Shown here: in pieces, positions 6,701 to 8,388 of the stretch
How positions within the stretch are numbered: position 1 is the first letter of the stretch
Layout: every line of letters begins with the position of its first letter
Assembly (NCBI GenBank): GCA_036520315.1
Contig: DATDJZ010000003.1
Location: forward strand, 1-8,388
Length of the DNA stretch: 8,388 nt
Reading direction: 5' to 3'
Source: DASUPK01 sp036520315
Lineage (GTDB): Bacteria; Actinomycetota; Thermoleophilia; Solirubrobacterales; 70-9
Notes under the pieces: generated by a model
Seen by the model: only the letters and a program-made list of their open reading frames with translations
What the model was told of the DNA's origin: nothing
Database searches by the model: none
Made by a program: the position numbers and the translations under genes

Positions 6701-6958
6701 CCGCTGAGCCTTCGTCAGCACAGCGTCCGCCCTGACGCCGGCTGGAGTCTGCTGAGGCGCCACGAGCTCGACCCCTGGGGCGGCGCGAGCGATGTCGTCG
6801 GGCGGGCCCTGGAGCGTGTACATCTCGAGCGCCCCACTGCCCTGACCTGCGGCGGCGGGCGCGATCGCCAGCACCAGCGCCGAAACGGCAACCCCAACGA
6901 AACCGCCAACCTTGGCCAAACCAAATCCCCCTCTGTCTCCTCTCGGCATCGCCTTCAT
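3749..6958 (-). CDS. Secreted M14 zinc carboxypeptidase with composite C-terminal domains
   Basis: This 1069-residue exported metallopeptidase begins with a signal peptide (hydrophobic run about 17-32, cleavage near APAAAG), then a propeptide-like stretch (40-118). The M14 domain spans about 119-425: zinc ligands His187 and Glu190 (HAREW) and His320 (NLHSYG), substrate-binding Asn267-Arg268 (DPNRNF), catalytic Glu391 (FTPELG), and a calcium-type DNDGDGHI loop (251-258). A beta-sandwich follows (436-555), then a Rossmann/GATase-like region (560-680) and a MAM/immune-inhibitor-A-like region (about 830-985). The last 35 residues (VYMGFGFEGI...) resemble the closing part of the GATase-like fold. 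The role is extracellular peptide or protein degradation. The start could instead be the ATG at 6949, or TTG at 6919, which has a purine-rich Shine-Dalgarno and gives a shorter signal peptide. It converges on the exporter gene. Confidence 0.93.
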   Translation of the reverse strand: MKAMPRGDRGGFGLAKVGGFVGVAVSALVLAIAPAAAGQGSGALEMYTLQGPPDDIARAAPGVELVAPQQTPAGVRADAVLTKAQRARVAAAGVAIELKRNKKGQTVTQQAAAEAAGGFNVWRSWDEPGGIRDELYSVARQNPQLVKLEVLGKTYQGRELIALKVTQGAREVPDASRPAVLYSSNQHAREWISLEVNRRLLHYFIDRWRANDKEIKRLLKNTELWFVISANPDGYQYTFDNERLWRKNLRDNDGDGHITISDGVDPNRNFDQHWGFDNEGSSPDPADETYRGPGEASEPETQAMQGLINRIKPRFQSNLHSYGQWLLYPQGWQVGTLDADYPLYVATGGTDADPAIPGFNPGQSADTLYVTNGETTDYADTSAGTVAFTPELGEGIPGAGFVFPDDEALIQAEFDKTLAFHLGLARSAANPANPQSPVGIGVEPFYLDADEIDAQNGQTSLFDFKFNVSYGDPQEVRVLASRGLGDVTLRYRVNGGPPQSAPTSEWEGGDDYGPGEGAYYHVVRGSVTGTAPGESVEVWFEGGGQRSDSFTYTVASDSGNRVLVLSAEDYTGASPAKPGVTSPQYLSFYTDALNADRVPFDVYDVDANGRTAPDLLGVLSHYDAVLWYTGDDVVTREPGWGPGNASRLAMQELLEVRDFINEGGRVLYTGQSAGQQYTPALGTQLYDPFENQQCSSDEAVEARCLALYGSGDSQGDPIEYSFGAAITTPDGGLDPDTGEPFAISGIDDPLTGLSFDRNGADSAQNQGSDSSFIATGDFLQVTDPEDSFPQFDSRPAAEYLSGLSGPFDPHTGQSFMWSNRADEAYKRLTRTITVPAGGASMSFWTSFNLEQDFDYLIVEAHTVGQDDWTTLPDQNGLTTSDLSNDQSCTGGWSNPDDAANVLHPFLNHYQTFNPADGTCSNEGNIGSPPGQWNAANGSSSGWQQFQVDLSAFAGRQVEVSISSVSDWGFQQFPGVFIDDIDVSTGEGSTSFEEDEDQMDGWTVSGAPEDADGIEGPNRNDWAPRGGLGIKEGAVIATPDSVYMGFGFEGITGSATRNEIMDRVVDYLLR

Positions 6959-7193
6959 GGCGACACCGCCGCGCGGCCTCTACCCGACCGACGCAAATGC
7001 GGAACCCGTACTTTCGTCCACGCCGCTCGGCCGTCGCGGCGATCACTCCGAGGTTCAGCTACCCACTGACTCGCGCCCCCGGAACCCCCTCCGGTCCCAG
7101 ACGTTGCCCAATCCGTTGCCCATTTGAATCTGAACGTGGCTGCAGGGCTCTTGCTGGAAAGAGAGAAACCCGGCGGGAGCGGAGCTTTCTCTG
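6959..7193. other. Upstream region of the carboxypeptidase and left flank of repeat copy 2
   Basis: No gene is supported here. It must contain the carboxypeptidase promoter (minus strand), but I see no convincing -10/-35 pair. It holds a tandem 12-bp repeat at 7102-7125 and, next to the tRNA fragment, a hairpin of AGAGAAA (7162-7168) with TTTCTCT (7186-7192). On the minus strand that hairpin would follow the tRNA 3' end and be followed by CTTTCC, so it may be an old tRNA terminator. Confidence 0.5.
7102..7125. repeat. Tandem 12-bp repeat, two units, left of repeat copy 2
   Basis: The two units are CGTTGCCCAATC (7102-7113) and CGTTGCCCATTT (7114-7125), adjacent and sharing the 9-bp core CGTTGCCCA. 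They lie 69 bp left of the tRNA-derived repeat. Paired direct repeats beside an att core are typical of integrase arm-binding sites, but that role is inferred. Confidence 0.55.
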
Positions 7194-7252
7194 GATGCCG
7201 GAGGAGGGACTCGAACCCCCGACACGCGGATTATGATGACGGCGAGGAGGGG
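7194..7252. repeat. 59-bp direct repeat, copy 2 (right boundary of the 6.6-kb block)
   Basis: This is identical over 59 bp to 606-664, in direct orientation. It has tandem 12-bp repeats on both sides (7102-7125 and 7319-7342), which copy 1 lacks, so this copy looks more like an attachment site with arms. No reading frame starts productively from it: the homologous ATG at 7233 leads to no recognisable protein. Confidence 0.93.
7196..7237 (-). pseudogene. 3' half of the CAU-anticodon tRNA, copy 2
   Basis: Same tRNA fragment as at 608-649: anticodon loop with CAT, stem TCCGC, variable GTGTC, T-arm, acceptor CTCCGGC, discriminator A at 7196, no CCA. The 5' half is absent here too. Because both copies lack it and share the same replacement sequence, the intact donor tRNA gene should lie outside the window, most simply to the right on the minus strand. 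Confidence 0.8.
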
Positions 7253-7318
7253 TCATCTGAGGCCGACTAGGGGGCTGGTAGGCGTGCCGAGGTCATCTCA
7301 GTTCCGCACGAAGTCGGG

Positions 7319-7342
7319 AGTTGGACGCACAGTTGGACGAAC
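7319..7342. repeat. Tandem 12-bp repeat, two units, right of repeat copy 2
   Basis: The units AGTTGGACGCAC (7319-7330) and AGTTGGACGAAC (7331-7342) are adjacent with one mismatch. They lie 66 bp right of the tRNA-derived repeat, nearly the same distance as the left pair at 7102-7125. Their sequence differs from the left pair. An arm-site role is inference. Confidence 0.55.
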
Positions 7343-7392
7343 GGTTTGCGGCGTGACGGCCACTGCGATGGGTCGCACGGCTTCACGGGCAT

Positions 7393-7452
7393 CGGGATAG
7401 CGCATTCGGCTGGGGGGCCGAAAGGTCGCTGGTTCAAGTCCAGTCGCCCCGA
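7393..7452 (+). pseudogene. Proline-type tRNA 3' fragment (GGG anticodon region, 8-nt loop)
   Basis: From the D-loop onward this reads as a tRNA. GGGATA plus GCGC is the 3' side of the D arm (7395-7404). Anticodon stem TTCGG (7405-7409) pairs with CCGAA (7418-7422) around CTGGGGGG. Variable AGGTC, T-stem GCTGG/CCAGT around TTCAAGT (7428-7444), acceptor strand CGCCCCG (7445-7451) and discriminator A (7452) follow. The anticodon region and the 3' end fit tRNA-Pro(GGG). The anticodon loop has 8 nt, one G too many, and neither a 5' acceptor strand CGGGGCG nor a D-stem partner is found upstream. It is therefore most likely another att-type tRNA fragment or pseudogene. Confidence 0.65.
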
Positions 7453-7458
7453 TTGATC

Positions 7459-7484
7459 AAAACCGTCGCTTTAGCGGCGGTTTT
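7459..7484 (+). terminator. Intrinsic terminator behind the tRNA-Pro fragment
   Basis: An 11-bp stem, AAAACCGTCGC pairing with GCGGCGGTTTT (one G-T pair), closes a 4-nt TTTA loop, with an A-tract on the left and a T-tract on the right. It starts 6 bp after the tRNA discriminator base, the usual place for a tRNA terminator. The symmetric A/T tracts could also stop leftward transcription. Confidence 0.8.
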
Positions 7485-7500
7485 GCGTTTGGTGGGCGCC

Positions 7501-7997
7501 CGAGGTGATCTGCAAGGGGGAACAAACGGGGAACTATTTATTTTGGAAGTCGCAGGCTGAGGCACTGATTCCCTGCGGTTTGCGAGCCGCTCGGCGACTG
7601 GGATTTCTCGCTCTGCCCGCCGAGGGTGGAATCTGCGGTGTTTGCGGCGGCCTGCGGGAGCCCGGCCCTACGCGCTTGATAATCGTGCGGGTGCGATTTG
7701 CTCTCCGCTGGGGGCGCAAAGATGACGTGTGGCTCTGGACAGGCGACGAGGAGCGACGCGAACGTGTGTCGCACAGCGCACTCAACTGTCGCGGTGGGTG
7801 GCACGCCGTGCCGACGCGAGCGGAGACGCGCCCTTGACCGGCCTGCCCTGGAGGCCTAAACAATTGGAGCGGATGAGGCTCCGGTATCCGTGCCGGGCGA
7901 CGTGCCAGGTGCGACGGCGACCCCCGATGCGCGATGGATCAGCGGACTGATCAGGTCGGTCTCGTTAGACATCCTCCAGGATGAAAGGAGCAGACCC
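7501..7997. other. About 500 bp without a recognisable gene; leader of the NAD(P)-binding gene at the right end
   Basis: A GTG-started frame (7505-7837, 110 codons) and an overlapping minus-strand frame are open, but neither shows a family motif, a Shine-Dalgarno or convincing codon bias, so neither is called. The right end holds an inverted repeat, GATCAG (7937-7942) and CTGATC (7947-7952) with a 4-bp spacer, a possible operator, and TTAGAC (7965-7970) as a weak -10 candidate for the next gene. Confidence 0.5.
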
Positions 7998-8388
7998 ATG
8001 AATCTCACCGTCCTGGGCGCCGCCGGCGCCGCCGGCGTTCAGCTGGTCGAGCAGGCACTCGCCGCTGGCCACCAGGTCACGGCACTTGCTCGGTCCGCGG
8101 AGAACCTCACCCTGACCAACCCCAACCTCCACGTTGTCCAAGGCGACGCAACCGACCGCGCAGTGGTCTCCCAGGCCATGAAGGGAGCCGACGCCGTCAT
8201 CAGCGTCCTTGGCGCCAGAGGACCGGTGATCGCCGAGGCGACTCGCGCCGTGGTGGCCGCGGCTGAGCAGGCGGGTCCGGATCGTATTGTGATGTTGTCC
8301 TCCTTCGCCGTCGCGCGTGACCGGCTCAAGCCCGTCAGCAAGCTTGTGACCCGCATGGCCATGGGTAGCCAGATCAAAGACAAGACCG
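7998..8388 (+). CDS. NAD(P)-binding NmrA/SDR-like protein (3' end beyond the window)
   Basis: The first 130 residues of a Rossmann-fold protein of the NAD(P)H-binding (NmrA-like, atypical SDR) family. The dinucleotide loop is LGAAGAAG with Gly7-X2-Gly10-X2-Gly13. A DNA-like sequence of family features follows: an ALARS segment after strand 2, VVQGDATD after strand 3 (acidic residue contacting the adenine ring), ADAVISVLGA at strand 4, and a VMLSSFAVA strand 5 with Ser. The family is about 210 residues, so roughly 80 are missing. The start is well set by AAAGGAG (7984-7990), 7 bp before ATG. Members act as quinone or NAD(P)H-dependent reductases or as redox-state sensors; which applies here cannot be told. 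An inverted repeat upstream may be an operator. Confidence 0.88.
   Translation, partial: MNLTVLGAAGAAGVQLVEQALAAGHQVTALARSAENLTLTNPNLHVVQGDATDRAVVSQAMKGADAVISVLGARGPVIAEATRAVVAAAEQAGPDRIVMLSSFAVARDRLKPVSKLVTRMAMGSQIKDKT

Noticed and set aside
5999..7069. A 356-codon open frame on the plus strand
   Set aside because: Antisense to the M14 domain and signal peptide; low-complexity Leu/Val/Arg composition and no family motif.
606..7252. Composite transposon or CRISPR-like interpretation of the repeats
   Set aside because: Only two copies, no transposase, no terminal inverted repeats, no spacer array; tRNA origin explains the repeat better.
7376..7452. A complete tRNA-Pro gene
   Set aside because: The 3' two-thirds fit, but no 5' acceptor strand CGGGGCG or D-stem partner is found and the anticodon loop has 8 nt.
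7505..7837. A 110-codon GTG-started frame as a novel protein
   Set aside because: No Shine-Dalgarno, no motif, and another frame is equally open on the opposite strand.

Overview
The window is GC-rich, with strong third-position G/C bias, leaderless or weak-SD starts, an HxlR regulator, a DrrA/DrrB-type exporter and a Fer4_19/CDGSH pair. This suggests a high-GC actinomycete; a soil lineage such as Thermoleophilia/Solirubrobacterales is only a guess. No plasmid, phage structural, transposase or integrase gene is visible.

Layout, left to right. 1-556: an HxlR-family regulator, probably leaderless, with a repeated operator-like motif over its promoter. 606-664: first copy of a 59-bp direct repeat whose left 41-42 bp are the 3' half (anticodon loop to discriminator base) of a CAU-anticodon tRNA, read on the minus strand. 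645-1430: a compact plus-strand operon with overlapping stops and starts, encoding a small YjdJ-like GNAT acetyltransferase, a YjdI-like divergent ferredoxin (Fer4_19) and a 42-residue CDGSH-type Fe-S protein that lacks the usual His ligand. 1569-3416: one polypeptide fusing an ABC ATPase to an ABC-2 permease (DrrA-DrrB order), a probable drug or lipid exporter. 3417-3748: a convergent intergenic region with two mutually exclusive hairpins and a 15-codon stub of an alpha/beta hydrolase. 3749-6958 (minus): a large secreted M14 zinc carboxypeptidase with a composite C-terminus. 7194-7252: second, identical copy of the 59-bp tRNA-derived repeat, flanked by tandem 12-bp repeats. 7393-7484: the 3' part of a proline-type tRNA, plus strand, with its terminator. 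7501-7997: no supported gene. 7998-8388: the start of an NAD(P)-binding NmrA/SDR-like protein, cut by the window edge.

The main structural signal is that a 6.6-kb block (Fe-S/GNAT operon, exporter, secreted peptidase) lies between perfect direct repeats made from a tRNA 3' half. Such halves are typical attachment sites of tyrosine-recombinase elements. Both copies share the same non-tRNA extension, which fits tandem accretion of related elements at one tRNA gene, or a duplication, and would make this an integrase-less cargo segment. A second tRNA remnant at 7393-7452 suggests that the spot has been hit more than once. The functional link among the cargo genes is unknown. The acetyltransferase, ferredoxin and CDGSH proteins very likely act together; the exporter and the peptidase look like independent cargo.
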